Below are positions 28,615 through 37,756 of a stretch of DNA of 64,000 nucleotides, piece after piece. The notes below the pieces were generated by a model. The model had not been told where the DNA came from. It did no database searches and saw only the letters and a list, made by a program, of their open reading frames with translations. The stretch is from the NCBI RefSeq assembly GCF_019430885.1, contig NZ_JAHYBZ010000001.1, positions 310,001 through 374,000 of the forward strand, in the 5' to 3' direction. The stretch is from Roseomonas alba. Its GTDB lineage: Bacteria > Pseudomonadota > Alphaproteobacteria > Acetobacterales > Acetobacteraceae. The translations under genes were made by a program, and so were the position numbers. Positions within the stretch are counted from its first letter, which is position 1; each line of letters begins with the position of its first letter.

Positions 28615-29566
28615 CCTGCTCGTCCAGCCCGGCGAGCAGGGCGATGACGGCGTTGTAGACGGCCGCATTCTGCCAGCGGAAATCGCCCGGCGTCGTTTGT
28701 TCCAGCGCGAGGCCGCGCAACGTGCGGTCGGCCGGATTGCGGCTGAGCAGGAAGCCTTTCACCGCCGCCCAGGCGTCCTCCCGCCGCTCCATCTGGGCGT
28801 TCGGCGCGCGCAGATAGTCCGAGACCGCCTGCCAGGCCGCGCGGCGGCGGAACCAGCGCTGGGTCAGGCGCTCCGGATCCACCCAGTGCTCGACCGCGGC
28901 GAGCGGGTCATAGGCGACGCGGCCGCCCTGCGCCTTGATGCGGTCGGTCAGCGCCGTCTCCTCGGCGGAGAGCAGGCTTGCCCCGCCTCCGGTGCGGCCG
29001 AGCGAAGCGTCGAACCACCCGGCCTGCCGCAGCGCGTCGATGCGGAAGGCGATATTGGCGCCGGCGACCCACTCGCCGTCTTCCAGCAATCGGCGCTTGG
29101 GACCGAGATCGACCACGGTGAGCGCGCCCAGCATGGTCTCCGGCAGCCAGTCCGGGCGCGGGGCACCCCACCAGGGCCGGATGCGCCCGCCGACCACGCC
29201 GACGGATGCGCCGAAGGCATCGAAGCAGCCGGCGATATTCTCGAGCCAGACCGGGTCGGCGCGGGCGTCGTCGTCGAGAAAGGCGATCAGTGGGGAACGG
29301 GCCCGGCGCGCCGCGACGTTGCGGGCATTGGACAGGCCGGGCCGCGCCTCGTGCAGCCAGGTCAGGCCGGGGCTACCGGCGAAGGCCGCCGCCTCGCGCG
29401 CCGACCGTGCGGCGTCGGGCGAGTTGTCGATGACGAGCAGCTCGAAGCTGCCGGCCGGAAGCGACTGCCCCAGCACGGAGCCGATGGCACCGGGGAGCAG
29501 GTCGTAGCGGTCATAGGTGCAGATCGCCGCGGTGATACGGCAGGCAGGCGCGGTCGCCTCAGCCAC
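28604..29566 (-). CDS. GT2 family glycosyltransferase
   Basis: A 320-residue GT-A enzyme: ITAAICTYDRYDLLPGAI, LLVIDNSPD, ARPGLSNARNVA, the DXD site FLDDDARAD and AGANIAFR near the middle. SAEETALTDRIKAQGG is typical of enzymes that follow. It overlaps the neighbours on both sides (8 nt upstream, 11 nt downstream), so it is co-expressed with the large glycosyltransferase and the coiled-coil protein. Donor and acceptor are unknown. Confidence 0.9.
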   Translation of the reverse strand: MAEATAPACRITAAICTYDRYDLLPGAIGSVLGQSLPAGSFELLVIDNSPDAARSAREAAAFAGSPGLTWLHEARPGLSNARNVAARRARSPLIAFLDDDARADPVWLENIAGCFDAFGASVGVVGGRIRPWWGAPRPDWLPETMLGALTVVDLGPKRRLLEDGEWVAGANIAFRIDALRQAGWFDASLGRTGGGASLLSAEETALTDRIKAQGGRVAYDPLAAVEHWVDPERLTQRWFRRRAAWQAVSDYLRAPNAQMERREDAWAAVKGFLLSRNPADRTLRGLALEQTTPGDFRWQNAAVYNAVIALLAGLDEQDDV

Positions 29567-30125
29567 GGGCGATGATCAGCCGCTGGAAGGCGACGCCGAG
29601 CTGGCGCTTGTCGGCAGCGCCCCGGGCGGAAGGGGAATGCATGTGCGGCACGCGGAGCGTGAAGCGGGTCGGCCCATCGCCGGCGCGCGGCGCGATGGGT
29701 TCCGATTTCAGCACCTTGCTGGTGCCTTCGCGCAGCAGCGGATAGGCCGCACCGTCCACCACCACCGCCATGTCCTTGCCATTGGCGGGCGTGCCGAGAT
29801 GAAAAAGCTGCACGGTGGCGACGAGCGGGGCGGAACGGTCGATCCAGGCCTCGAAATGCACCTCCTCCCGCGGGCCGGTCCAGCGGAAGGCGCCCTCGGG
29901 GCCCCATTCGAGCTGATAGAAGCCATCCTGTACCGGCAGAAGCTGGTCGGCTTCGATCGTATGGGTCGTCGGCAGGGCCGCGGCTGGCGCCGGCGGCGGC
30001 GCGGGCGCTGCCTGGGCGATTGCCGCGTCACGCAGCTGCAGGATGCGCTCGAAGGCGTCGATCCGCGCCCGCAACTCGGCGACCTCGGCACGCAGGGTGC
30101 CAATGATGTTCTCCGCATCGCTCAC
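29559..30125 (-). CDS. Coiled-coil plus beta-rich hypothetical protein of the glycan locus
   Basis: A 188-residue protein. Residues about 3-42 form a heptad-like coiled coil (LRAEVAELRARIDAFERIL). A Pro/Ala linker follows, then a beta-rich domain (about 55-188) with FYQLEWGPEGAFRWTGP, HFEAWIDRSAPL and KRQLGVAFQRLII. Such a C-terminal pattern occurs beside or inside glycosyltransferases and may bind a sugar (inference). No signal peptide or membrane helix. It may be a scaffold for the two co-translated glycosyltransferases. Confidence 0.75.
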   Translation of the reverse strand: MSDAENIIGTLRAEVAELRARIDAFERILQLRDAAIAQAAPAPPPAPAAALPTTHTIEADQLLPVQDGFYQLEWGPEGAFRWTGPREEVHFEAWIDRSAPLVATVQLFHLGTPANGKDMAVVVDGAAYPLLREGTSKVLKSEPIAPRAGDGPTRFTLRVPHMHSPSARGAADKRQLGVAFQRLIIARG

Positions 30126-30168
30126 GGCGAGGTCCCCGATGCTTGGATGGAAGAATGTCGGCGCGCGT

Positions 30169-30963
30169 TCATCCCTCGATTGATATCGGCCGCTCGGGCG
30201 GATGGGAATGGCCCCCGACGGATTCGGCCGGAGGATCGATGGCGTGCTCCACCTCCGGGATCATGGTCGCTGCGGCCTGAACGCGCAGATCCTGCGGACC
30301 GAGCGCCCGATGCAGGCCAGGCGTCAGCCGCAGGCGCAGACTGCTGAGCGCGGCGTCCCACGCCCCGGAATCGCCGCGCCAGTCGCCTCGGCGGCCTACC
30401 GTAATGTGTTCGATTGGCCAGTTGCCGGGTGACGGGCCGCGATGATTGACGAACACCACGCCGGTCGGGACCGCCGCAAAGCGATGCTGGAGCGCATTGA
30501 GCAGCGCAAGGGTATCGGCCTCGCTGCTGTCGGCTTGGCCGAACATGCGGAAGAAGACAACGCTCCGTGCAGTTCCTGCCAACCCGAAGAACCGCCGCGT
30601 CAGATGCGCGGTGCGCCGCCGTGGCGTTGCGACATGCTCCGTCCAGCCCGCCGCCACGGGCTGGCCAGGTGCGCGCCAGTCGCGCGGGAACTCATGATGG
30701 AGGCGAATGTCGTAGCGGGTATTGCGGATGGCGGCACCGCCGTTCCAGGCTTCCAGATCCTCCACGCGATAGAGATCCGCCGCGGCACCGTCCCGGATCA
30801 GGTGTGCGACGCCGCCGGTTCCGCTGATCCACCAGTCGAATGGATAAGCTGTTGCGAAGTCGTAGTGACGACGGAGGTTGTAGGCGGTCTCACAGGCCGT
30901 CCCCAGCGAGACGATGTGATCCACGCAGGCATGACGGAAGGAGGAGAGAGGCTGTATCGTCAC
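30169..30963 (-). CDS. DUF1796-family putative cysteine peptidase-like protein
   Basis: A 264-residue protein from the GTG at 30963, which has GGGAGA upstream; earlier in-frame ATGs at 31002 and 31080 add Arg-rich text. HIVSLGTACETAYNLRRH and AYPFDWWISGTGG match the start of DUF1796 proteins, described as papain-like on structural grounds, with Cys, His (HHEFPRD) and Asp candidates. Members are often found in surface-glycan clusters; enzymatic role is undetermined. It lies 43 nt before the coiled-coil gene. Confidence 0.72.
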   Translation of the reverse strand: MTIQPLSSFRHACVDHIVSLGTACETAYNLRRHYDFATAYPFDWWISGTGGVAHLIRDGAAADLYRVEDLEAWNGGAAIRNTRYDIRLHHEFPRDWRAPGQPVAAGWTEHVATPRRRTAHLTRRFFGLAGTARSVVFFRMFGQADSSEADTLALLNALQHRFAAVPTGVVFVNHRGPSPGNWPIEHITVGRRGDWRGDSGAWDAALSSLRLRLTPGLHRALGPQDLRVQAAATMIPEVEHAIDPPAESVGGHSHPPERPISIEG

Positions 30964-31148
30964 GGCGGTCGTGGTCTCCCGTTTGTGAGCCCTGTGATGC
31001 ATGCGGGCATCGGTCTGCTGCCCAGGCCAGTCGGGACGATCGCAGCCGTCGCATCGCGGCGTGACCCGTTCCTGGCCCACCCGTCATGACATGCCGGCCC
31101 AAGGCGGCCGTCGATCTTCCACTTCCGACGACGGTCCCGATGCGCCCG

Positions 31149-32246
31149 TCAGGCCGCCTCGCCGGCCGGCACCCGCCAAGCTGCCGCGCGTTCGAGGATC
31201 CGCGCCGCGCGGTCGAGATCCACGTCCCAGGCCTCGGTATCCGGCGGATTCGGGAAGATCGCGCAATCATAGAAGAGGCTCCCGACCGCGGCGATGCGAC
31301 GATAGCTGTCCTCCAATGTCGGCGACTGGCCGGCACGATTGAGCGGACGCAGTTCCAGCAGCAGCGACCCGGCCTCGCAGAAGGCGGCGCTGCTGAGGCC
31401 CGATCCGTGCGGCCCGACCACGACGCGCGCTGCCGCGAAGCGTCGCACCTGGTCGGCGAAGCTCAAGGTGCCGGGGTCCAGGATCTCGTAGCCCAGCGAC
31501 TCCGCGAGCGCGGTCACAGCGGCCTCATTGCCCAGCGGGCGTGCCGTGGCCGCCAGTCGTGCGATGTATATCGGGCGGTCGGTGGTCGCGGTCCCGGTCG
31601 CATAGCGGGCCCGTAGCCGTCTGGCCATCGCGGCGAAGGCCGCGTTGATCGCGGCGTGCCGATGTAGGCCGGAATAAAGCAGTGCCCCATCGATGGCGGC
31701 GAAACGCCCCGGCGCGGTTGCCTTGGCGATGCCGCGCCGAGCGGCGTCGTCGATGCCGATGCGCTGGACAGTGCTGGCCTCCGCTGGCGCGATGCCGCGC
31801 AGGGCCGCCGAGCCGAAGGCTTCCTCCAGCAGGTCGATCTGCGTCAGCGTCTCCGCGAGGAGATGGAAATAGACCCCTGACCAGCGACCCAGAAGCGGCA
31901 CGTTCCAGCGGCCCTGCTCCGCACCGAGCTCGGCCACGCGTCCGCGCTCGAGGGCTCGCGGCAGGATGCCGTTCACCTCGGCGACATAGGCGCTCTCGCC
32001 GGGCCGATAGGGGTGGTACAGCGTGCCGGATCGCGGCTGCCAGGAGCCATCGCGCTTCTCGAGCAAGGACCCGAAGCGGAGGTCGAGGATCCAGCGGCCC
32101 GGATGGAAGGCGATCGTCTGCGGTGCCGCGTCATAGCGTTGGCGCTGGCGGAAGGATTGTTCGATGGCAGCGCAGGGCCCGCTGGCGTCGATGATTCCGG
32201 CATAGCGAATGGGATACGAGGTGCCGGGCAGCGCGCGTTCGGTCAT
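31149..32246 (-). CDS. GT61 family glycosyltransferase
   Basis: A 365-residue protein with WNVPLLGRWSGVYFHLLAETL near the N-terminal third, RPIYIARLAATARPLGNE in the middle and VVVGPHGSGLSSAAFCEAGSLLLELRP, the conserved DUF563/GT61 C-terminal block. This family includes plant xylosyltransferases and bacterial surface-glycan enzymes. The ATG 32246 is chosen next to the domain; one 21 codons upstream exists. It is divergent from the sulfotransferase-like gene. Confidence 0.88.
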   Translation of the reverse strand: MTERALPGTSYPIRYAGIIDASGPCAAIEQSFRQRQRYDAAPQTIAFHPGRWILDLRFGSLLEKRDGSWQPRSGTLYHPYRPGESAYVAEVNGILPRALERGRVAELGAEQGRWNVPLLGRWSGVYFHLLAETLTQIDLLEEAFGSAALRGIAPAEASTVQRIGIDDAARRGIAKATAPGRFAAIDGALLYSGLHRHAAINAAFAAMARRLRARYATGTATTDRPIYIARLAATARPLGNEAAVTALAESLGYEILDPGTLSFADQVRRFAAARVVVGPHGSGLSSAAFCEAGSLLLELRPLNRAGQSPTLEDSYRRIAAVGSLFYDCAIFPNPPDTEAWDVDLDRAARILERAAAWRVPAGEAA

Positions 32247-32403
32247 GTCGGGGCCCATTGCGCCCTGGTCTGACGCATCGTTTGATGGGGCCAACCGGTG
32301 CACGGGCAAAGGCTATCATGGTGCTCCACCCGGTGCCATATGGTTCACGGACGTCGCTAACGGGCCTGGCATGGGCGGCGATGGCAGGAGATTTGGTCTG
32401 GCG

Positions 32404-33249
32404 ATGACTTTGCAGAGGCAGGACGCGCAGTGCGACGTGGGGCCCGCGGGATCCGCGCATCCCCCGGCGCGGCTGTTCCTTCTCCTCGCCGCCGAGCGGT
32501 CCGGCACGCATCTCTTCCGATCCATCCTGACAGCCAACCGCGCGGCGTTCGCGCCTGGGGAGGTGGCGAACGCCGCAGCCTCCGGCGACGCCGAATCCGA
32601 CACCAACTTCTTTGCCTTCTGCCGTGAGCGCCTGCTGGACGAGCCGCGGCTCTTCGTGCCGTCGCAGCCCCATACCCGGCAATTGCTCGATGCCTATTTC
32701 GGGCATTTCCGGGCACGCGCCGCATCGCTCGGGCGCTCTGCGGCCGTTTGCGACATCAAGTACGGCCATGTCATCAATTTCTCGGGCGGGTGGTGGGACA
32801 TGATCTCCGCGCCCTACCTGCTGGAATGGGCGCGGCAGTCCGATGTCGGCATCATCCACTTGGTGCGGCGGAACGTTGCGCAGACTTGCATATCCAATCT
32901 CTATGCACAGCATACCGGGGTCTGGCGCACCCGAAATCCCACCGAGCTCGCGGTCATGCCCATGCAGGTCGCGCGGCGCCGGCTTGAGGCTGACATCGGG
33001 CGGATGACGCGCGTGATCGACCTGTTCCGGGGCTGGGTGAAGCCCTGCCGTCATTGCGAGATCCATTACGAGGACCTGCTCGACGGCCTGTCGCCAAGCT
33101 GGCGCGCATTGCGGGGCTTCCTCGGTCATCCGCTGGACCGGATCGCTTCGGATTTCCTCAAGACGACGCCGGCTTACGAGGAGATCATCGAGAACCATGG
33201 CGAGATCGCCGATCTCCTCGAAGTCGAGCTCCCCGCGCAAGCTTCTTGA
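32404..33249 (+). CDS. Sulfotransferase-like protein
   Basis: A 281-residue protein. FLLLAAERSGTHLFRSIL near residue 28 is the 5'-phosphosulfate-binding loop of PAPS-dependent sulfotransferases; IIHLVRRNVAQTCIS near residue 158 matches the 3'-phosphate site; KTTPAYEEIIENHGEI is the C-terminal part. It probably transfers sulfate from PAPS to a sugar hydroxyl, close to the Stf0 type. ATG 32404 follows GGAG at 13 nt; an ATG at 32371 is possible. Together with the GT61 and other genes on the opposite strand it suggests a sulfated glycan (inference). Confidence 0.82.
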   Translation: MTLQRQDAQCDVGPAGSAHPPARLFLLLAAERSGTHLFRSILTANRAAFAPGEVANAAASGDAESDTNFFAFCRERLLDEPRLFVPSQPHTRQLLDAYFGHFRARAASLGRSAAVCDIKYGHVINFSGGWWDMISAPYLLEWARQSDVGIIHLVRRNVAQTCISNLYAQHTGVWRTRNPTELAVMPMQVARRRLEADIGRMTRVIDLFRGWVKPCRHCEIHYEDLLDGLSPSWRALRGFLGHPLDRIASDFLKTTPAYEEIIENHGEIADLLEVELPAQAS

Positions 33250-33295
33250 GCGCCCGGCATCCATCCTGCCTAGCCACGAACCCAAGGAGCCGCCG

Positions 33296-33742
33296 ATGAT
33301 TGTCATCGCCAGCGACCATGCCGGACTGCCGCTGAAGGAGGCGCTGAAAGCGGCCCTCGAAGCGGAGGGTCACGCCGTCACGGATTTCGGGACGAATGCC
33401 GCGGATTCGGTCGACTACCCTGACTATGCCCGCTTGGTGGCCGATGCTGTGGCGCGCGGCGATGCGGGCTTCGGAATCCTCGTCTGCGGCAGCGGCATCG
33501 GCATGTCCATGGCTGCCAACCGCCACAAGGGCATCCGGGCCGCGGTGCTGCACGACACGACAGAAGCCCGCCTGACCCGCGCGCATAACGATGCCAACAT
33601 CGCCTGCTTCGGCGCCCGGACCATTGGGGTCGAGACGGCGCTGGATGCGCTGCGCGTCTTTCTCGCCACGGCCTTCGAAGGCGGCCGGCATCAGAGGCGG
33701 GTCACCAAGATCGACGATGTCGGCGAGGTGGCGCGCTCCTAG
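33296..33742 (+). CDS. rpiB: Ribose 5-phosphate isomerase B
   Basis: A 148-residue RpiB/LacAB family isomerase interconverting ribulose 5-phosphate and ribose 5-phosphate. IASDHAGLPLKE at 4-15, VDYPDYA, and the active-site loop CGSGIGMSMAANRHKGIRAA with its catalytic Cys are all present; HNDANIACFGARTIG follows. AAGGAG lies 8 nt before ATG 33296. It precedes glyA, a frequent alphaproteobacterial neighbour. Confidence 0.96.
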   Translation: MIVIASDHAGLPLKEALKAALEAEGHAVTDFGTNAADSVDYPDYARLVADAVARGDAGFGILVCGSGIGMSMAANRHKGIRAAVLHDTTEARLTRAHNDANIACFGARTIGVETALDALRVFLATAFEGGRHQRRVTKIDDVGEVARS

Positions 33743-34014
33743 GGTCCTGTCCGTGAAGTCCGTGGGATTTCCGGTCGACGGCGTGGATTGCGGGCAACAT
33801 GGCGGAGACGCCCGTTAAGGACGGCCGGCGGATTTCGCGATCGGCACATCGGGTGTCGCGCGACCGCATGGCGCCGGCCTGTGGCGGTACAGAGCCTCCA
33901 CCGCGGGGCCCGCGGATTCGTCCGATGTCGTCCCCTCGCTGATCCGGGCGGCTTTGGCTCGCCTCCGCAACTCCGCCTTGCCAACAGCGCCGTGGGAAGC
34001 GCAAAACCCGCCCC
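33743..34014. other. rpiB-glyA intergenic stretch
   Basis: A 272-nt gap before glyA. I see no gene, clear hairpin, riboswitch consensus or promoter pair in it; it must carry any glyA-specific promoter. Confidence 0.3.
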
Positions 34015-35349
34015 ATGATGCGCCCTGCCCCTGTCCCTCTGCGCGCGCCCGACGGCCCCGCCGCCGGCGCCGCGCCCGCCGCAGCCTTCTTCAAGGCCAC
34101 CCTCGCCGAAGCCGACCCGGACATCGCCGCCGCCGTCGCCCAGGAACTGACGCGCCAGCAGGATGGCATCGAGCTCATCGCCTCCGAGAACATCGTCTCG
34201 AAGGCCGTGCTCGAAGCCCAGGGCAGCGTCCTGACCAACAAATATGCCGAGGGCTATCCCGGCCGCCGCTACTATGGCGGCTGCGAGGCAGTTGATATCG
34301 CCGAGCGCATCGCCATCGAGCGCGCCTGCCAGCTCTTCGGCTGCTCCTTTGCGAACGTCCAGCCGCATTCCGGCGCCCAGGCCAACCAGGCCGTCTTCTT
34401 CGCCCTGATGCAGCCGGGCGATACCTTCATGGGCCTCGATCTCGCCGCCGGCGGGCACCTGACCCATGGCTCGCCGGCCAACCAGTCGGGCAAGTGGTTC
34501 AAGGTCGCCCCCTACACGGTGCGGCGCGAGGACCAGCGCATCGACATGGATGAGGTCGCGCGCATCGCCCGTGAGTCCAAGCCGAAAGTGATCGTCGCCG
34601 GCGGGTCGGCCTATGCCCGCGCCTGGGACTTCGCCCGCTTCCGCGCCATCGCCGACGAGGTGGGCGCGTACTTCATGGTGGACATGGCCCATTTCGCGGG
34701 CCTGGTGGCGGGCGGGGCGCATGACAGCCCGATCCCGCACGCCCATGTGGTGACCACGACCACCCACAAGACGCTGCGCGGCCCGCGCGGGGGCATGATC
34801 CTCTCCAACGACGAGGCGCTGGGGAAGAAGATCAACTCCGCGGTCTTCCCGGGGCTTCAGGGCGGCCCGCTGATGCATGTCATTGCCGGCAAGGCCGTGG
34901 CCTTCGGCGAGGCGCTGAAGCCCGAATTCCGCAACTACGCCCAGCAGGTCGTCGCCAACGCCAAGACGCTCGCCGAGGAGCTGCTGGCGCAGGGCCTCGA
35001 TCTGGTGACGGGTGGGACCGACAACCACCTGCTGCTGGTCGACCTGCGGCCCAAGAAGCTGACCGGCAAGGTGGGCGAGGCCTCGCTGAACCGCGCGCAC
35101 CTCACCTGCAACAAGAACGCGATCCCCTTCGATCCGGAAAAGCCGATGGTGACCTCGGGCGTGCGCCTGGGCACCCCGGCCGGCACGACCCGCGGCTTCG
35201 GCACCGCCGAGTTCCGCGAGATCGGCAAGCTGATCGGCGAGGTCCTCGACGGCGCCGCCCGCGCCAATGCCGAGGACGGCAACGCCGCGGTCGAGGCCGC
35301 GGTGAAGGCCAAGGTTCTCGACCTCTGCCGCCGCTTCCCGGTCTACTGA
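34015..35349 (+). CDS. glyA: Serine hydroxymethyltransferase
   Basis: A 444-residue PLP enzyme that converts serine and tetrahydrofolate to glycine and methylene-tetrahydrofolate. [26 protein letters not shown], and the PLP-binding Lys in [14 protein letters not shown] are textbook. The N-terminal 20 residues before the conserved part are Ala/Pro-rich, somewhat longer than usual, and the start lacks a good ribosome site, so an alternative start slightly downstream cannot be excluded. Confidence 0.97.
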   Translation: MMRPAPVPLRAPDGPAAGAAPAAAFFKATLAEADPDIAAAVAQELTRQQDGIELIASENIVSKAVLEAQGSVLTNKYAEGYPGRRYYGGCEAVDIAERIAIERACQLFGCSFANVQPHSGAQANQAVFFALMQPGDTFMGLDLAAGGHLTHGSPANQSGKWFKVAPYTVRREDQRIDMDEVARIARESKPKVIVAGGSAYARAWDFARFRAIADEVGAYFMVDMAHFAGLVAGGAHDSPIPHAHVVTTTTHKTLRGPRGGMILSNDEALGKKINSAVFPGLQGGPLMHVIAGKAVAFGEALKPEFRNYAQQVVANAKTLAEELLAQGLDLVTGGTDNHLLLVDLRPKKLTGKVGEASLNRAHLTCNKNAIPFDPEKPMVTSGVRLGTPAGTTRGFGTAEFREIGKLIGEVLDGAARANAEDGNAAVEAAVKAKVLDLCRRFPVY

Positions 35350-35358
35350 GGCCGGTGC

Positions 35359-35826
35359 CTACCCCGCGAGCGCCCGTGCCATCGGGATGCTCGCGGTGCC
35401 GAACTGGCTGATCGTCGGGCCGGTTTCGACATAGCCCGCCGCCCGGTAGAAGCGTTGGGCCGTGACGGTGCTCTCCAGCGTGCAGCGCGTCGCGCCCGCC
35501 CGCCGCGCCTGGTCCTCCAGCGCCGCCAGCATGGCCTTGCTCACCCCACGGAAGCGCGCCGCGGGCGCGACGTAGTTCAATCCGATCCGCCCTTCGGAAC
35601 TCACCGAGCCGACCGCGAGCCGCGCCTCGCCCTCGGTCGCCACCAGCACATGAAGCCCCGGCGACTTGAGCCAGGCGCGGAACTGTTCCGGCGTCTTGTT
35701 GGCGAGCCAGCGGTCCAGGATCGCCGGATCATGGCCGTGGTCGGCGACGCACAACTCCCGGATCGACTGCCGCAGCAGCGCGCTGGCGGCTTCGGCATCG
35801 GCGGCGATGGCGGGGCGGATCTCCAT
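35359..35826 (-). CDS. GNAT family N-acetyltransferase
   Basis: A 155-residue acetyltransferase: MEIRPAIAADAEAASALL opening, AVGSVSSEGRIGLNYVAPAARFRGVSKAML (acetyl-CoA binding V-loop) and FYRAAGYVETG at the end. Substrate unknown. It converges on glyA with a 9-nt gap and faces away from nrdR. Confidence 0.88.
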   Translation of the reverse strand: MEIRPAIAADAEAASALLRQSIRELCVADHGHDPAILDRWLANKTPEQFRAWLKSPGLHVLVATEGEARLAVGSVSSEGRIGLNYVAPAARFRGVSKAMLAALEDQARRAGATRCTLESTVTAQRFYRAAGYVETGPTISQFGTASIPMARALAG

Positions 35827-35921
35827 GCCGCAGGGATGCCCTCGGGGGCCGGACAGGGCAAGGCAGACCGGCGCGCCCCTGCGGCGCGAAGGCTACCGAT
35901 GGCGCTCTTGCGCCACATGAG

Positions 35922-35937
35922 CCACCATATGTAGAGG
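35922..35937 (+). promoter_or_regulatory. Probable NrdR box upstream of nrdR
   Basis: ccaccatatgtagagg matches the box before nrdB (ccacaatatgttgtgg) at 13 of 16 positions and lies 33 nt before the nrdR start. It suggests autoregulation of nrdR. No second box at a 31-32 nt offset was found. Confidence 0.5.
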
Positions 35938-35970
35938 ACACCCCGGAATACGAACGAAGGACGCCACGCG

Positions 35971-36426
35971 ATGAAGTGCCCCTTCTGCGGCGCCGAGGAC
36001 ACGCAGGTGAAGGACAGCCGCCCGGCCGAGGACGCCGCGGCGATCCGTCGCCGGCGCGCCTGCGCCGCCTGCGGGGCGCGCTTCACCACCTTCGAGCGGG
36101 TGCAGCTCCGCGAGATCACGGTGCTGAAATCCGACAATCGCCGCGTGCCCTTCGACCGGGAGAAGCTGGCCCGGTCCATCCGCATTGCCCTGCGCAAGCG
36201 CCCGGTCGACGAGGACCGCATCGAACGCCTGGTCAACGCCATCCAGCGCCGCCTGGAGACCGAGGGCGAGACCGAGATCCCGTCCCGCAAGATCGGCGAG
36301 ATCGTGATGGACGCGCTGCGGGAACTCGACCAGGTCGCCTATGTCCGCTTCGCCAGCGTCTATCGCAATTTCGGCGAGGCGAAGGATTTCCAGGCCTTCC
36401 TCGGGGAGCTCGGGCGCAAGGAGTGA
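35971..36426 (+). CDS. nrdR: Transcriptional repressor NrdR
   Basis: A 151-residue regulator of ribonucleotide reductase genes. The zinc ribbon is CPFCG at 3-7 and CAACG near 31-35 with the RRRRAC linker; the ATP-cone follows from about residue 48 ([20 protein letters not shown]). It senses ATP/dATP and represses nrd operons. Matching paired boxes occur before nrdB at 60813-60860, which makes it the obvious regulator there. Confidence 0.97.
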   Translation: MKCPFCGAEDTQVKDSRPAEDAAAIRRRRACAACGARFTTFERVQLREITVLKSDNRRVPFDREKLARSIRIALRKRPVDEDRIERLVNAIQRRLETEGETEIPSRKIGEIVMDALRELDQVAYVRFASVYRNFGEAKDFQAFLGELGRKE

Positions 36427-36428
36427 CG

Positions 36429-36493
36429 CCGGGGGAGGGGCGCCGCCCTTCCCCGGACCCCGCCCCGCCAAAGGCCCGAGGCCTGTGGAAACC
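36429..36493. repeat. Palindromic intergenic repeat, copy A (single arm)
   Basis: A GC-rich hairpin at 36429-36456 followed by ccccgccaaaggcccgagg and tggaaacc matches one arm of the other copies. It lies immediately after nrdR and could act as its terminator. Confidence 0.7.
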
Positions 36494-36646
36494 GTCTGGA
36501 GCGCTGTTGCGCCGGCCCGCAGGGCGGCCAGCGATTTCAGCGTTCCAGGGGCATGACGAGGGCATAGACCCCTGCGCGTGACGGGGCCGCCATGTTGCAA
36601 GCCACCTTGCCCCGCCTTCGCGCCTGCGGGACAAACCCGGTCCCGC

Positions 36647-37756
36647 ATGTCCGATGACACCGCCCATATGCGCGCCGCCCTGGCGCTGGCCCGCCGTGGG
36701 CTCGGCAATACCTGGCCGAACCCGGCGGTCGGCTGCGTGCTGGTCAAGCACGGCACGGTCATCGGCCGCGGCTGGACCCAGCCGGGCGGCCGCCCCCATG
36801 CGGAAACCGAGGCGCTGCGCCGCGCCGGGTCCAAGGCCCGGGGCGCGACGGCCTATGTCACCCTGGAGCCCTGCTCCCATCACGGCCGTACGCCGCCCTG
36901 CTGCGACGCGCTGACCGCCGCCGGCGTCGCTCGCGTCGTCATGGCCATGCGCGACCCCGACCCCCGCGTGAACGGCCGCGGCGTCACCCTGCTGCGCGAC
37001 GCCTGCATCGTGGTCGAGGAAGGCCTGCTGGAAGCCGAGGCCCGCGCGCTGAACGCCGGCTTCTTCCGCCGCATCGAACAGGGCCTGCCCATCGTCACCT
37101 TGAAGCTCGCCAGCACGCTGGACGGGCGCATCGCGACGGCGACCGGGGAATCCCGCTGGATCACCGGCCCCGAGGCGCGCCGCGAGGCCCATGCCCTGCG
37201 CGCGCGCCACGATGCCATCCTGGTCGGGTCCGGCACGGTGCTGGCCGACGACCCGGACCTCACCGTCCGCATCCCGGGCATGGAGCGCGTGCCCCTGCTG
37301 CGCGTCGTCGCCGATGCCCGGCTGCGCACGCCGGTCACCGCGCGGCTGGTCACCACCGCCGCGACCACGCCGACCACCATCGTCACCGTCCCCGGCCACC
37401 CACCCAGCGCCCTGGCGCGCTACATCTCCGCAGGCGTGTCCGTCCTGACCGTCCCGGCGGGGGCTGAAACCGGCCTCGACCTCCGCGCCCTGCTCGGCGC
37501 GCTGGCCGGGCGCGGCGTGACGCGGGTGCTGGCCGAGGGCGGGGCGGGGCTGGCCGCCGGGCTGCTGCGCGGCGGGTTGGTCGATCGCCTCGCCTGGTTC
37601 CACGCGCCCGGAATCATGGGCGGGGAGGGCCATCCCGCGACGGGGGACTTGCACCTCGCCGCGCTCGCCGCCATGCCACGTTTCCGCAGGGTCGCCGTCC
37701 GGCCCCTCGGGGCGGATATGCTCACCGAATTCGAACCCATCGCGGAGGTCGGCTGA
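36647..37756 (+). CDS. ribD: Bifunctional riboflavin deaminase/reductase
   Basis: A 369-residue protein for the second and third steps of riboflavin synthesis. The deaminase half has HAETEALRRAG and PCSHHGRTPPCCDAL zinc ligands (His, Cys, Cys); the reductase half begins near residue 150 (VTLKLASTLDGRIATATGESRWITG) and carries VLAEGGAGLAAGLL. ATG 36647 is the start of the conserved text. Its stop overlaps the ribE start by one base. No FMN riboswitch pattern was seen before it. Confidence 0.96.
   Translation: MSDDTAHMRAALALARRGLGNTWPNPAVGCVLVKHGTVIGRGWTQPGGRPHAETEALRRAGSKARGATAYVTLEPCSHHGRTPPCCDALTAAGVARVVMAMRDPDPRVNGRGVTLLRDACIVVEEGLLEAEARALNAGFFRRIEQGLPIVTLKLASTLDGRIATATGESRWITGPEARREAHALRARHDAILVGSGTVLADDPDLTVRIPGMERVPLLRVVADARLRTPVTARLVTTAATTPTTIVTVPGHPPSALARYISAGVSVLTVPAGAETGLDLRALLGALAGRGVTRVLAEGGAGLAAGLLRGGLVDRLAWFHAPGIMGGEGHPATGDLHLAALAAMPRFRRVAVRPLGADMLTEFEPIAEVG

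Noticed and set aside
26218..28647. An 809-codon open frame opposite the large glycosyltransferase
   Set aside because: The translation is Arg/Gly/Gln-rich without any domain; it is a high-GC antisense artefact.
36494..36646. A possible FMN riboswitch before ribD
   Set aside because: No match to the conserved RFN box sequences; the region mostly consists of repeat copy A and spacer.
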